A stretch of 64,000 nucleotides of DNA from JAXGXJ01 sp963829545 (GCA_963829545.1 CAWHIX010000005.1:1-64000); one strand, 5' to 3'; shown: positions 8,669 through 17,807, counted from the stretch's first letter. Numbers and translations are program-made. The notes: a model not told the origin generated them from the sequence alone.

Positions 8669-9844
8669 CTACAGGATGCGCTGGTAGAGCGCGGTAGCCT
8701 CTTCCAGGCTCATTTCGCGGCAGGCGGCCATCTTGATGACCGGGCCCCGTGTCTCCACCAGTTCCCTGGCCAACTCGGGGATCTTGTCCTCGCCCACGCC
8801 CACCGCGGTCAACGTCTGAGGCATACCCAGGTCGCTCATCAACCTGCGCACCGCCGCGACGGCTTTCTCCCCAGCCTCGATGTCGGAGAGGCCGCAGGTC
8901 TTCTCGCCCATCAACTCGGCGATGTCGGCGAAGCGGCGGGGGCAGGTCATGAGGTTGAACTCCATGACCCAGGGAAGCAACAGCCCGGTAGCCCGGCCGT
9001 GAGCCAGACCGGCCATCTCGCCCAACGTCTCGTTCATGAGGTGAGCGATACCCGGCCCGGTGAGTGACATGGCCAGCATGGCCGTGGAGGCGGCGATGGA
9101 CAGGTTGTAGCGGTCGTCGAGATTGACGCCGCCCTTGGCGTAGGCCTGCCGAAGGCTCTTGGCCACCGTCTTGATGGCGAAGGAGGCGAACATGTCGGAC
9201 ACGATGCTGGCGTTGGGGCTGGTGTAGGCCTCGATAGCGTGTGCCAGGGCATCCATGCCCGTGTCGGCGGTGATCTTGGCCGGCACCTTTGTCGTCATGG
9301 CCGGGTCGAGGATGACCACATCGGGATAGTTGTTCGGCGTCGGATACGGGTAGTGCACCCCGTCGGCGACGTCGTTGTGGATGACTGCCCAGGCGCTCCA
9401 CTCCGACCCCGTCCCGGCGGTGGTGGGTACGGCGATGATGGGTAGGTTCCGTTTGAACGGCTTGGCCTTGAGGAGATCGTCCACGCTGAGTTCGGGGTTG
9501 AGGGCCAGATGGCCGGCCGTCTTGGTGGTGTCCATGGTGCTGCCGCCGCCGACGGCTACCAGCAGGCCGTAGCCATTGTCTCTGATGAGCTTGACCAACT
9601 CCTGGATCATGCTCACGGGAGCTTCGCGCCCTGCGCCGTCGAATACGTCAACCTGCAGGCCGGCCGCTCTTATCGCGTTCAGAGCCTCATCCGCCACGCC
9701 GGCAGCGACCAGGCCCTTGTCGGTGACCACCAGGACCTTCTCGGCCCCGAAGTCCTTGATGGCATCGCCGATCTTGTTGATAGCTCCCACGCCGAAGAAC
9801 GTACGCGGTATGCCGATCTGGATCACGTCGGTGTTGCTCAACAT
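8669..9844 (-). CDS. iron-type (group III) alcohol dehydrogenase with altered metal site
   Basis: 391 residues. NAD(P)-binding GGGSTMDTTK (99-108) and the metal motif DTGMDALAHAIEAY (ligands Asp198, His202) are present. In the next motif the usual His is Glu272 (GIAHLMNETLGE), while the last ligand His282 (LAHGRATG) is kept. A metal ligand change from His to Glu may alter the metal or activity. Family members interconvert alcohols or hydroxyacids and aldehydes or ketones. It is monocistronic, divergent from the metallo-beta-lactamase gene, and could reduce or oxidise an intermediate of the aromatic pathway. Confidence 0.88.
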   Translation of the reverse strand: MLSNTDVIQIGIPRTFFGVGAINKIGDAIKDFGAEKVLVVTDKGLVAAGVADEALNAIRAAGLQVDVFDGAGREAPVSMIQELVKLIRDNGYGLLVAVGGGSTMDTTKTAGHLALNPELSVDDLLKAKPFKRNLPIIAVPTTAGTGSEWSAWAVIHNDVADGVHYPYPTPNNYPDVVILDPAMTTKVPAKITADTGMDALAHAIEAYTSPNASIVSDMFASFAIKTVAKSLRQAYAKGGVNLDDRYNLSIAASTAMLAMSLTGPGIAHLMNETLGEMAGLAHGRATGLLLPWVMEFNLMTCPRRFADIAELMGEKTCGLSDIEAGEKAVAAVRRLMSDLGMPQTLTAVGVGEDKIPELARELVETRGPVIKMAACREMSLEEATALYQRIL

Positions 9845-10126
9845 GCCCTACCCCCTTTTGCCTTCTACTCGCGGTCCTACCGCACTATATCTTGCTGCGC
9901 CCCGCTCGATACGCCTCCTGCACATCGTGGCAAAAGGCGGTTTTGATAATATCTGTCCGGATACTCGCAGGTCAATAGTCAGTCAGTGACGACTGCGCCG
10001 ATTTCTATGGTATACCTCTTCTGGCGGTCGTTCGCCGACCCCCGAAACCCGGGGGATGGGGGGCGCTGGGGGCGCCGCCCCATCGGCGACTCGCCCTGCT
10101 GGTCGACAACAGAGAAAGGGAGTGAC
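9845..10126. promoter_or_regulatory. divergent intergenic region, alcohol dehydrogenase / MBL hydrolase
   Basis: 282 bases with no plausible gene. It is AT-richer than its surroundings near 9935-10016 and holds a perfect 8-base palindrome GGTATACC (10009-10016) and the inverted pair CAGTC-N6-GACTG (9980-9995). Likely contains both promoters; the exact elements are uncertain. Confidence 0.35.
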
Positions 10127-11056
10127 GTGGCACTCAAGTACAAGGTCTTCCTGCACAGCTATCTCGGCTTCAACAGCAACTCCACCCTCATATATGGAGA
10201 GCGGGACGCCATCCTGATCGACGCCTCGCAGCTCCTCAGCGACTCGCACCGCATGGTGGCCGAGATCATCCCCATGCGCAAGAACCTCACGCACATCTAT
10301 GTGTCGCACTTCCATCCCGATCACCACTTCGGACTGCACGTGCTCAAGGCAGCCTTCCCGCACGCCAAGATCGTGGGCCTGCCCACCGAGGTCAAGGACA
10401 TCGTCTTCACGTCCACCGACAAAGTGGACATGTGGGCCATCGACCGCTTCGGGCCCGACATCCCCAGCACGACCATCATCCCCATGCCCATGAGCGAGCC
10501 GCGCTTGGAGCTGGAAGGCGAGGAGATCCAGTTCGCCGACGGCTACGAGGGCGACAGCATCGACAATTCGGTGGTGTGGATACCGTCCCTCAAGGTCGTC
10601 TGCGCTACCGACGTGGCCTTCCACGATTGCCATCTCTGGCCTATCGAGAGCAATGTCGAGCGCCGGGTGAAGTGGCGGAAGGACATCCAGAGGATGATGG
10701 AGTACGACCCGCGCATAGTCATCCCCGGGCACTGCGACCAGGCCAAGATCGACATCCTCGATGCCGTCCGGGAAGATGCGAGCCGCTCCTACACCGACTG
10801 CGTGGACTGGTCGATCCAGTACCTCGACAACTACGAAGAGGTCTACAGCACGGCCAAGACCGGGGCCGAGATGGTCGACATGATGACCAAGCTCTATCCC
10901 GACGTGAAGGCGGAGGACTTCGCCATCCACTGGCAGGCGCGTCTCCTCTTCCCACACAGCAGTCCCGACTGGCTTACCCCCCTCCCCGGCAAGCCCGGCG
11001 AGATCTTCCTGAACCCCAGTGGAGGGTACGACGGCGATCCTCCCAAGGAACAGTAG
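10127..11056 (+). CDS. metallo-beta-lactamase-fold hydrolase
   Basis: 309 residues from GTG 10127 (AAAGGGAG box 5 bases upstream). The dinuclear metal motif HFHPDHH (His61, His63, Asp65, His66), the bridging Asp in VCATDVAF and a late His in VIPGHCDQ are present, so it should be an active metallohydrolase. A long C-terminal helical part (about 215-310) is not typical of glyoxalase II. It precedes an SDR gene by 40 bases on the same strand. Sitting between the transhydroxylase and the BKACE trio, it is one candidate for a ring-opening cyclohydrolase; that role is purely contextual. Confidence 0.85.
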   Translation: MALKYKVFLHSYLGFNSNSTLIYGERDAILIDASQLLSDSHRMVAEIIPMRKNLTHIYVSHFHPDHHFGLHVLKAAFPHAKIVGLPTEVKDIVFTSTDKVDMWAIDRFGPDIPSTTIIPMPMSEPRLELEGEEIQFADGYEGDSIDNSVVWIPSLKVVCATDVAFHDCHLWPIESNVERRVKWRKDIQRMMEYDPRIVIPGHCDQAKIDILDAVREDASRSYTDCVDWSIQYLDNYEEVYSTAKTGAEMVDMMTKLYPDVKAEDFAIHWQARLLFPHSSPDWLTPLPGKPGEIFLNPSGGYDGDPPKEQ

Positions 11057-11096
11057 CCAGCTTCCCCCTGTCGACGTCGAAGAGGAAGGAACCTAC

Positions 11097-11915
11097 ATGC
11101 AGCTCGAGGGCAAAGTAGCTTTGATCACGGGGGGCGGCACGGGCATCGGCGCCGCCATCGCCGAGCGCTTCGTCGCCGAGGGCGCCAAGGTGTGCATCAC
11201 GGGCAGGCGGCAGGGACCGCTCGACCAGACGGCGGCCTCTCTGCCCGCCGGCACCTGTGCCACCTGTGCCGGAAGCGTCTGTTCCGACGACGACCCCGCC
11301 AAGATGGTCGAGACGGCGTTGCGCTTCACGGGGCGCCTCGACATCCTCGTCAACAACGCGGGCACCGGGGCGGCGGGCACGGTCACGGAGATGGACCCGG
11401 CTGTCTGGCGCGGAGAGCTGGAGAACAACCTTACCGGCCCCTTTCTCATGATGAAGGCGGTGCTCCCCAAGATGATGGAAGCCGGCGGCGGCTCCATCAT
11501 CAACATCGCCTCCCTGGCGGGCGTCCGTGTCGTTCCCGGCTCGCCGGCGTACTGTGCCACCAAGGCGGGTCTGATCCACCTCACGAAGCAGGTGGCCTTG
11601 GACTACGGCAAGTACAACATCCGCTGCAACGTCGTCTGTCCGGGGCCCGTGCGCACGGAGCTGCTCGACATGGTGCTCACCCCCCTGGCCGACGCCCTGG
11701 GTACCGACCTCGAAGGCGTCTACGAGACCCTTCCCCAGAAGGCCGTACCGCTGCAGCGCGCCGCCTCCCCCGCCGAGATGACGGGCGTCTGCACCTACCT
11801 AGCCGGCGACGACTCCACCTTCATGACCGGAGCGACCCTGATGATGGACGGGGGCATCCACATCGTGGACGCCTTTGCCAACGCCTCCAAGGACCTGGGC
11901 GTGAACTGGGGCTGA
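11097..11915 (+). CDS. short-chain dehydrogenase/reductase
   Basis: 272 residues from ATG 11097 (GGAAGGA box). Classical SDR: cofactor loop TGGGTGIGAAIA, NNAG motif, catalytic Ser (INIASLAG), and YCATK with Tyr and Lys. NAD(P)-dependent oxidoreductase of a carbonyl or alcohol. Likely co-transcribed with the MBL hydrolase (40-base gap). It could serve as a phloroglucinol-type reductase or as a hydroxyacid dehydrogenase in the local pathway; sequence alone cannot choose. Confidence 0.88.
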   Translation: MQLEGKVALITGGGTGIGAAIAERFVAEGAKVCITGRRQGPLDQTAASLPAGTCATCAGSVCSDDDPAKMVETALRFTGRLDILVNNAGTGAAGTVTEMDPAVWRGELENNLTGPFLMMKAVLPKMMEAGGGSIINIASLAGVRVVPGSPAYCATKAGLIHLTKQVALDYGKYNIRCNVVCPGPVRTELLDMVLTPLADALGTDLEGVYETLPQKAVPLQRAASPAEMTGVCTYLAGDDSTFMTGATLMMDGGIHIVDAFANASKDLGVNWG

Positions 11916-12012
11916 TTGCGACCTCGACGGTCCGGGGTGACGCTGCCCGTCGTCGCCGTTGGCGCCGGCCGATCCGGCGCCGAGACCAGGCTTTCCTGAG
12001 CCCAGGTAAGTG

Positions 12013-12048
12013 AAAGGGGCTCCCGCCGCAAGCGGCGGGAGCCCCTTT
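12013..12048. terminator. bidirectional terminator between SDR and AOR genes
   Basis: Fourteen-pair stem ggggctcccgccgc / gcggcgggagcccc with an AA loop, flanked by AAA on the left and TTT on the right, between convergent genes. Serves both strands. Confidence 0.75.
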
Positions 12049-12072
12049 GCCGTCTGCCGACTGGTATGAGGC

Positions 12073-13938
12073 CTACCCGGCGATCCCCAGGTCGGCCAGC
12101 GTCTCGGCGCTCGGCTCACCCGTCTGCGGATCCCAGCCCATGATCTTGAAGTAGTCCGTCTTCAGGTCCGCGAAGGGGATGTCCTGACCGGCGGCCGGGC
12201 CGGCGCTCAGCCCGGCCTCGAAGCGTTTGGGCAGGCGGAAGTCGTCGGGCTTGATACCCTGGCGCACGTTGAAGAGTTGACGCATGGTGAGGATGCGCCG
12301 GCCCGTCTTCAGCCCTTCCTCCCAGTCCATGTCCCAACCGGTGATCGGGTTGATGAGCTCGACCGTGGGCGGGGCGTAGAAGTGCGCGTAGAGGTTGCAG
12401 AGCCCCGCGGAACTCAGCAGGATGTAGTAGGCGTTGCCGCGGGTATAGTAGTCGGCCTTCTTCTCCCACTGACCGAACATCTCAGTGCCCTCTGACTGCA
12501 GCGCCGGATCCGGCCCCAGAGGCGCCCCCTGCTCCAGCAGCACCGCCGCCACGTAGTTCATGTGGTTCGCGGGCTGGGAATCGGTCATGTAGATGGTGCC
12601 CTGAGCGGGAGCCATGCGCGGGTCGTGATAGGGGAGTTCGCGGCCGCCCACGTTCATGGCGTACTGCTCGCTACCCTTGCCGATACGCTCGGCGGCCTTC
12701 TTGGTACCGTCGGCCAAAATGGCGCCGATTCCCTCCCGCTTGGCGATGAGCTTGGTCAACTCCACGATGGCTTCGGCGTCGCCCCAGGTCAGCTCCAGGC
12801 CGCCCGTATCGGCGGTGGTGATGAGACCGTTCTCGAAGCACTCGAGGGCGAAGGCCACCGTCCCGCCGGTGGAGATGGTATCGAGGCCCAGCCGGTTGCA
12901 GATGTCGTTGGCCTTGATTATCGACTCCAGGTTGTCGTTGCGGCACGAGGGGCCGAAGGCAGCGACGGTCTCGTACTCGGGCCTGTGCAGTTCGTCCTCA
13001 GTGGCAAAAGGACCTTCGTCCACCTTGACGATGGCGCCGCAGCGGATGGAGCAGGTGGCGCAGGCGTATGACTTGAGCTTGTAGGGGTCCATGTTGACCC
13101 CGTCCACCAGGTTGCAGGTGGGGAAGGAGTCGGTGCCCGTCTCCGACCAGTTACGCGACGGACAGTCGCCGATGGAGAGAAGGAAGCTGGTGCTACCCCC
13201 CGTGCCGGCGGCGGAAAGGCCCTTGTGGAAGGGGCTGTCCTTGATGTCGTCGGCGTACTTCTTGTGGACTTCCTTGAGGCCGGCAGAGTCGGCTACTGCG
13301 ATACGACGTCCCTTGCCCGCCCGCACGGCGAGCGCTTTCAGCTTCTTCGACCCCATCACGGCGCCCACGCCGGAGCGGGCGGCGATACGCCCCTTCTCGT
13401 TCACGATGCCCGCGATGAGCGACTGCTGCTCGCCGGCCGGTCCGATGCAGGAGATCTTCCAGCTGCCCGAGTCGCCGAGTTGCTCCTGGAGCGCGTCGTC
13501 GGTCTCGTAGGTGTCTTTGCCCCATAGGCCCTCGGCGTCGACCAGGCTGGCTTTGCCGTCGTCGATCACCAGGCAGACGGGCCGAGCAGAGATGCCGGAG
13601 AAGAACACGCCGTCGTAGCCGGCGTTCTTGAGTTCCGGTCCCAGAGTCCCACCCGAGTTGGAGTCGGCCCAGCCGCCCGTCAACGGTGACTTGGTCACGA
13701 TCGTGAAGCGGCCCCCGCCGTACACGCCCGTGGCGGTGAGCGGCCCGGTGGTGAAGCCCAGGATGTTGTCGGGCCCGAGGGCGTCGACCTTACCTTTGAT
13801 GCGGTCCAGAAGGACCTGTGCGCCCAGCCCGATCCCCCCTATCGAAGAACGATAGAAGGCTTCATCGGGAGTCTCCTCTGTCAGGGTTCCGTTCGTCAGA
13901 TCGACGAACAGAAGCTTGCCGGCATAACCGTATGGCAT
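12073..13938 (-). CDS. aor: aldehyde:ferredoxin oxidoreductase (tungstopterin family)
   Basis: 621 residues, normal length. N-terminal AOR domain (YAGKLLFVDLTNGTL) with the pterin-binding stretch, and cluster ligands CATCSIRC (Cys293, 296, 300) plus a late Cys in SSAGLCNLY. The family oxidises aldehydes to acids, or the reverse, with ferredoxin, using tungsten. Cytoplasmic, no signal peptide. The start has AAGGAGACTGAGGT upstream. A perfect 26-base palindrome lies 80 bases upstream and an IclR-family gene follows in the opposite order on the same strand, so it may be regulated by it. Substrate unknown; detoxifying or energy-conserving aldehyde oxidation in an anaerobe is the usual role. Confidence 0.9.
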   Translation of the reverse strand: MPYGYAGKLLFVDLTNGTLTEETPDEAFYRSSIGGIGLGAQVLLDRIKGKVDALGPDNILGFTTGPLTATGVYGGGRFTIVTKSPLTGGWADSNSGGTLGPELKNAGYDGVFFSGISARPVCLVIDDGKASLVDAEGLWGKDTYETDDALQEQLGDSGSWKISCIGPAGEQQSLIAGIVNEKGRIAARSGVGAVMGSKKLKALAVRAGKGRRIAVADSAGLKEVHKKYADDIKDSPFHKGLSAAGTGGSTSFLLSIGDCPSRNWSETGTDSFPTCNLVDGVNMDPYKLKSYACATCSIRCGAIVKVDEGPFATEDELHRPEYETVAAFGPSCRNDNLESIIKANDICNRLGLDTISTGGTVAFALECFENGLITTADTGGLELTWGDAEAIVELTKLIAKREGIGAILADGTKKAAERIGKGSEQYAMNVGGRELPYHDPRMAPAQGTIYMTDSQPANHMNYVAAVLLEQGAPLGPDPALQSEGTEMFGQWEKKADYYTRGNAYYILLSSAGLCNLYAHFYAPPTVELINPITGWDMDWEEGLKTGRRILTMRQLFNVRQGIKPDDFRLPKRFEAGLSAGPAAGQDIPFADLKTDYFKIMGWDPQTGEPSAETLADLGIAG

Positions 13939-14017
13939 ACCTCAGTCTCCTTCCTCGTGGATGCGAGCCGACCTGATCAGGGCCGGCCCAAGATACCTCT
14001 CCCCCGGATACCGTAAA

Positions 14018-14043
14018 CGTCGGTGGGATCGATCCCACCGACG
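14018..14043. promoter_or_regulatory. perfect 26-base palindrome upstream of the AOR gene
   Basis: Arms CGTCGGTGGGATC and its exact complement meet at GATC with no spacer, between the IclR gene (ending 14094) and AOR (starting 13938). It may be an operator for AOR or a terminator hairpin for the IclR gene; absence of a T-run favours the former. Confidence 0.45.
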
Positions 14044-14093
14044 GCGCTCCCATGCTACCCAAGGCCCATGCCTTGTACAACCGAACATCGGAT

Positions 14094-14918
14094 CTACTCG
14101 GCCCGACTCGAATGTCCCAGAAACGCGGACAGGGCCGCCGCGGTCTCCTTGACCACCTCGGCGAAACGCTCTCTCTCGGGTGAGCGGAAGCGGCCGGTGG
14201 GGACCACCAGCGAGACGGCGGCAATGACTTTGCCCAGTTGGTCGCGCACCGGCGCGGCCACGGCACAGGTACCGGGGTTGCGCTCCTCGTTGTCGTACGC
14301 GATCCCCTCCAGACGGACTCGTTCCAGTTCCTTTTCCAGCGCTTCCGGCTCGGTTATCGTCGACGGAGTGAGGCGGGTCCGAGGCAGGGCCAGCAGCTCG
14401 GCCCGCTCCTCCTCGGGCTTGAAGGCCGCGAAGACCTTGCCGTTGGCGTTGGCCGTGTCCCCGATGATCCGTCCCACCGCCACCTCTCGCTTGAGCGGCC
14501 GGGTGGTGTCGACCATGTAGACGCTCACTGCCACGCCGTCGACCTCCACCGCCAGGGTCGCCGATTCCCCCGTCTTGGCCGTCAGTTCTTCGAGATAGGG
14601 CCGGGCGATCTTGACCAAGTCCTGATACGACTCTGAGAGATAGGTGGTGGCCAGCAGCGCGGGACCGAGATGATAGCGGCTGGTGACCGGGTCCCTGACC
14701 AGATAACTGGCCGATTCCATGGTGCGGATCATGCGGTAGGCCGTCATGCGCGGAAGGCCGGCCCGCTCGGCTATCTCGTCGAGGGTCCACTCCCTGTTCT
14801 CGGCGTCGAAGAGCCCCAGTACCGTCAGACCCTTGGCCAGAGCCCTCACGAGGAAGGCGCTGCCTCCCTGATCTCCGTGCTTATCCAATTCTGCTGACCT
14901 GCTGCGTGGTCTTGCCAT
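14094..14918 (-). CDS. IclR-family transcriptional regulator
   Basis: 274 residues. Winged helix at about 22-85 (FLVRALAKGLTVLGLFD, WTLDEIAERAGLPRMTAYRM) and IclR effector domain with the CAVAAPVRDQLGKVIAAVSL motif. It is clearly paralogous to the regulator at 6747-7592 (same DAENREWTLDE/DVDHREWTIDE block). It is followed by AOR on the same strand 155 bases on, with a palindrome between, and preceded by the SDR-BKACE-dehydrogenase genes. Likely local regulator of one of these. Confidence 0.88.
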   Translation of the reverse strand: MARPRSRSAELDKHGDQGGSAFLVRALAKGLTVLGLFDAENREWTLDEIAERAGLPRMTAYRMIRTMESASYLVRDPVTSRYHLGPALLATTYLSESYQDLVKIARPYLEELTAKTGESATLAVEVDGVAVSVYMVDTTRPLKREVAVGRIIGDTANANGKVFAAFKPEEERAELLALPRTRLTPSTITEPEALEKELERVRLEGIAYDNEERNPGTCAVAAPVRDQLGKVIAAVSLVVPTGRFRSPERERFAEVVKETAAALSAFLGHSSRAE

Positions 14919-14994
14919 CGCCCCCTGGACTCCCCGCCGGTCTTCGGATATGAAGTGTGTATACCAGAGCGTTTCCTACCTTAGCACGGGCCGG

Positions 14995-15773
14995 TTACAG
15001 GAACGCCATCGCCCCACCGTCGGGGTACAGGATGGTGCCGGTGATGAAGTCAGAGGCCGCCGAGGCCAGGAAGACGCAGGGACCGATGAGGTCTTCGGTG
15101 GTACCCAGGCGCCCCATGGGCACGTTGAGAAGGAAACGCTCGTAGCGGGCCGCGTCCTTCTCGATACGTTCGGCGGTCATGGGGGTCTTGGTGATGATGG
15201 GGCCGAGCGCGTTCACGGTGACGCCCTTGGGAGCCAACTCCACGGCGATGTTGCGGGTGATCATGTCCACGGCACCCTTGGTGGCGCAGTAGCCGGTATT
15301 GCCGCCCAGGGCACCGCGCTGGCCGCGGATGGACGAGAAGTTGATGATCTTTCCGTAGCCCTGCTTGACCATCTCGGCGCCGAAGTGCTTGCAGCAGATC
15401 ATCACGCTACTCACGTTCACGGAGAAGAGCTTGTCCCACTCGTCCATCGGGAAACTGCGTGGCCGCGCTCTTGACGTTGTAGCCCTGCGCGTTCACGAGC
15501 ACATCGACGTGGCCCATGTCGGCGGACGATGTCCTGCACCAGGTGCTCGACGTCTCTTTCGACCGTAGCCGTGGCCACGTAGGTCCTCACCTCGCGGTCG
15601 CAGTCGCCCTTCACATAGGCGGCCGCCTTCTCCAGACTGTGCGCCGTTATGTCGCACAGAGCGAGGTTGCCGCCGTACTCGCAGAGACCCTTGGCCACGG
15701 AGGAGCCCATGCCGCCGGCGCCGCCCATCACGACGATGTTCTTGCCCTCGAGATCAAAGAGATTCGCTGCCAT
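14995..15773 (-). CDS. short-chain dehydrogenase/reductase (frameshifted), phloroglucinol-reductase candidate
   Basis: The N-terminal part (from ATG 15773, MAANLFDLEGK, cofactor loop GGAGGMGSSVA) and C-terminal part (Ser in INFSSIRG, YCATK active site, end GAMAFL) are in different frames, with indels near 15455 and 15515. Repaired length is about 259 residues, normal for an SDR. It is the last gene of a trio (dehydrogenase, BKACE, SDR) on one strand. In the anaerobic phloroglucinol route the first step is an NADPH-dependent SDR; this gene's company makes that role possible. It is related to the SDR at 61040-61816, which also pairs with a 3-hydroxyacyl-CoA dehydrogenase. Confidence 0.8.
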
Positions 15774-15821
15774 TGTTGCTCCCTCTCACGCTTTCGTGAC
15801 GATGAACGATTCCCTTGCTGG

Positions 15822-16659
15822 TCAGGGTTTGGTGACGCCCAGGATCTCGCGCGCCTCTTCGGCGTTCGCGATCTCACGACCGGCAAGCCTGCCGAACTCC
15901 GCCGCGCGGGCCACGAGCTGAGGGTTCGTGGCGAGCACGCCCTTGCTGAAGAAGATGTTGTCCTCGAGTCCCACTCTGAGGCCGTTGCATCCCTCGGCGA
16001 GGCCGATGAGCATGCAGGGCACATGGCTGGGGCCGATGCCCGTGATAGACCAGGTGGAACCCGCAGGGATCTTGGGCAGGAGGTAGGCGACAGACTCCGC
16101 GTTGCCGGGCATGCCGCCGGGAACACCCAGCACGAGCTGCACATGACAGGGCGTCTTGAGGAAGCCCTTCTTGATGTAGTGGTTCGATGTTGCCGATCAT
16201 GCCGGCGTCGAAGATCTCCAATTCGGGCTTGACGCCGAGCTTCTGAGTGAGCGTGCCCAGTTCCTCCAGGAACTTGGGCTCGTTCAGGAAGACGTAGCTG
16301 TTCGCCCAGTTCATCGTGCCGGGATCGTAGGAGCACATCTCGGGCTTGACCAGTTCGAGGTGACTCATGCGCTCCTCGTAGCTGAACTTGGAACCCGAGG
16401 TGGTGACGTTGATGACCGAGTCGAGCCCTTCCTTGGCCAGACTATCCCGGATCTTGCCGACGACCTCCGCGAAGATGTTCTTGTCCATGGCGTTGACGCC
16501 GTTCTTGTCGCGCACATGGACGTGGAGAACGGACGCCCCGGCCTTCACGCACTCCACGGCATCCGCCGCGATCTCGTCCGGAGTGATCGGCACGTTCGGG
16601 TTCTGCTCCTTCGTAGTGCCGACTCCACAGAGCGCGCAGGTTATGATCAGTTTGCTCAT
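15822..16659 (-). CDS. beta-keto acid cleavage enzyme (BKACE/Kce family), frameshifted
   Basis: About 278 residues from ATG 16659. Zn ligands His46 and His48 (VLHVHVRD) match the Kce positions, LVLGVPGGMPGN and the Glu in RVGLEDNIFF complete the site. One indel near 16165 splits it. Members condense a 3-oxoacid with acetyl-CoA and split it to acetoacetate and a new acyl-CoA. Known substrates include 3-keto-5-aminohexanoate and triacetate (3,5-dioxohexanoate, in phloroglucinol degradation). The neighbouring dehydrogenase and SDR, and the transhydroxylase nearby, favour the latter, but the substrate-defining residues were not compared here. Confidence 0.87.
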
Positions 16660-16687
16660 GTCAGACTCCTTTGGTAGCATGAGTCTC

Positions 16688-17638
16688 CTAGATGTGCTCG
16701 TGGAAGATCTTTGACTCTGAGAGCCTCGTCATGGCCGCGTCCTTCAGCACCGCTTCCAGAGGCCGGTCGCTGTAGTCGAAGAAGCCCTGGCCGCTCTTGA
16801 CGCCCAACTCGCCCTCGCTCCACGAGCTCCAGAAGGCTCTTGGGCTGGTTGTCGATGGGAGCCTCGACGAAGTCCGGGTTCTGCAGATTGCCGTAGCTCA
16901 GGTCGAGACCGGTGAAGTCGTAGCGCTGTACGAAGCCCAGCACCATGGCCCGGGGGATGATGCTGGCCTTCACGGCCAGGTCGATCTGGTCGGCCGTCAT
17001 GTAGCCGTTGTCCATGAGGAAGAAGACTTCCCGGCCGATGATGCGCAGGAAACGGTTCACGCAGAAGCCCGAGACGAACTTCTCCATGACCACGGCAGCG
17101 CGGTCGACCTTGCGGAGCAACTCGACCACGAAGTCCACGGTCTCCTGGCTGGTCTTGTTCGCCCTTGACCACTTCCACCAGGGGAATGACGTGAGGCGGG
17201 GCGAACCAGTGGGCGATGACTGTCTGCGGGAGCCGCCGTGCCGGCATGAGCCTCGTAGATATTGAGATAGGAGGTGTTGCTGGTGAAGATGGTCCTCTCC
17301 GGGCACACTTGGTCGAGCTCGTCGTAGAGCGGCTTCTTGGCGTCCATCTTCTCGGCGATGCTCTCGATGACCATGTCGGCATCCGTAGCCGCCTCGGCCA
17401 CGGACTGCGTGGTCTTGATGCGCCCCAAAGCGTCTTTCACTTGCTCCGCGGTCAGCAGGCCGTGCTCCACGAAGGTGGCCATGTTGGCCCGCGCGACCGA
17501 CATCCCCTTCTCCAGGGTCTCGGCTTTGCGAGAGTACATGGTCACGTCGTAGCCGGCGGTCGCGAACACCTGGGCGAGACCGGGACCCATCGTGCCGGCC
17601 CCGTAGACCGCTATCTTCTTCACATCGTCGACTTTCAC
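16688..17638 (-). CDS. 3-hydroxyacyl-CoA dehydrogenase-family protein (frameshifted)
   Basis: About 316 residues from GTG 17638 (GAGGGTT box). Rossmann loop YGAGTMGPGLAQ, then the active-site His in AHWFAPPHVIPLVEVV, then the C-terminal helical domain (FCVNRFLRIIGRE). Indels near 17250, 17170 and 16805. The usual Asn of the HxxNP motif is Ala, as in its paralogue at 60085-61026. It starts the trio with BKACE and SDR. A hydroxyacid rather than a CoA ester may be the substrate, for example 3-hydroxy-5-oxohexanoate; that is inference from context and the substitution. Confidence 0.8.
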
Positions 17639-17779
17639 AGATAACCCTCGCTCTCCTGGTGTGCGGTTTGGGTTGAAATGGTCAGCTGATATAGATATAC
17701 CGGCTGGCAGATAGACGATACCGTACTTGCTTATCCTAATATACGGCCGGGGCCAATTCAAGAATCTCGCCAAGAATGA

Positions 17780-17807
17780 GGCCCTGGAAGCTGATGCTTC
17801 CAGGGCC
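17780..17807 (-). terminator. hairpin behind the second molybdoenzyme operon
   Basis: Twelve-pair stem ggccctggaagc / gcttccagggcc with a TGAT loop, 83 bases after the catalytic-subunit stop. The rest of 17639-17889 is AT-rich near 17675-17750 (probable promoter of the dehydrogenase trio) and otherwise empty. Confidence 0.55.

Noticed and set aside
14995..17638. Lysine fermentation (kce/kdd) cluster
   Set aside because: No aminomutase, diaminohexanoate dehydrogenase or CoA-transferase genes are adjacent.
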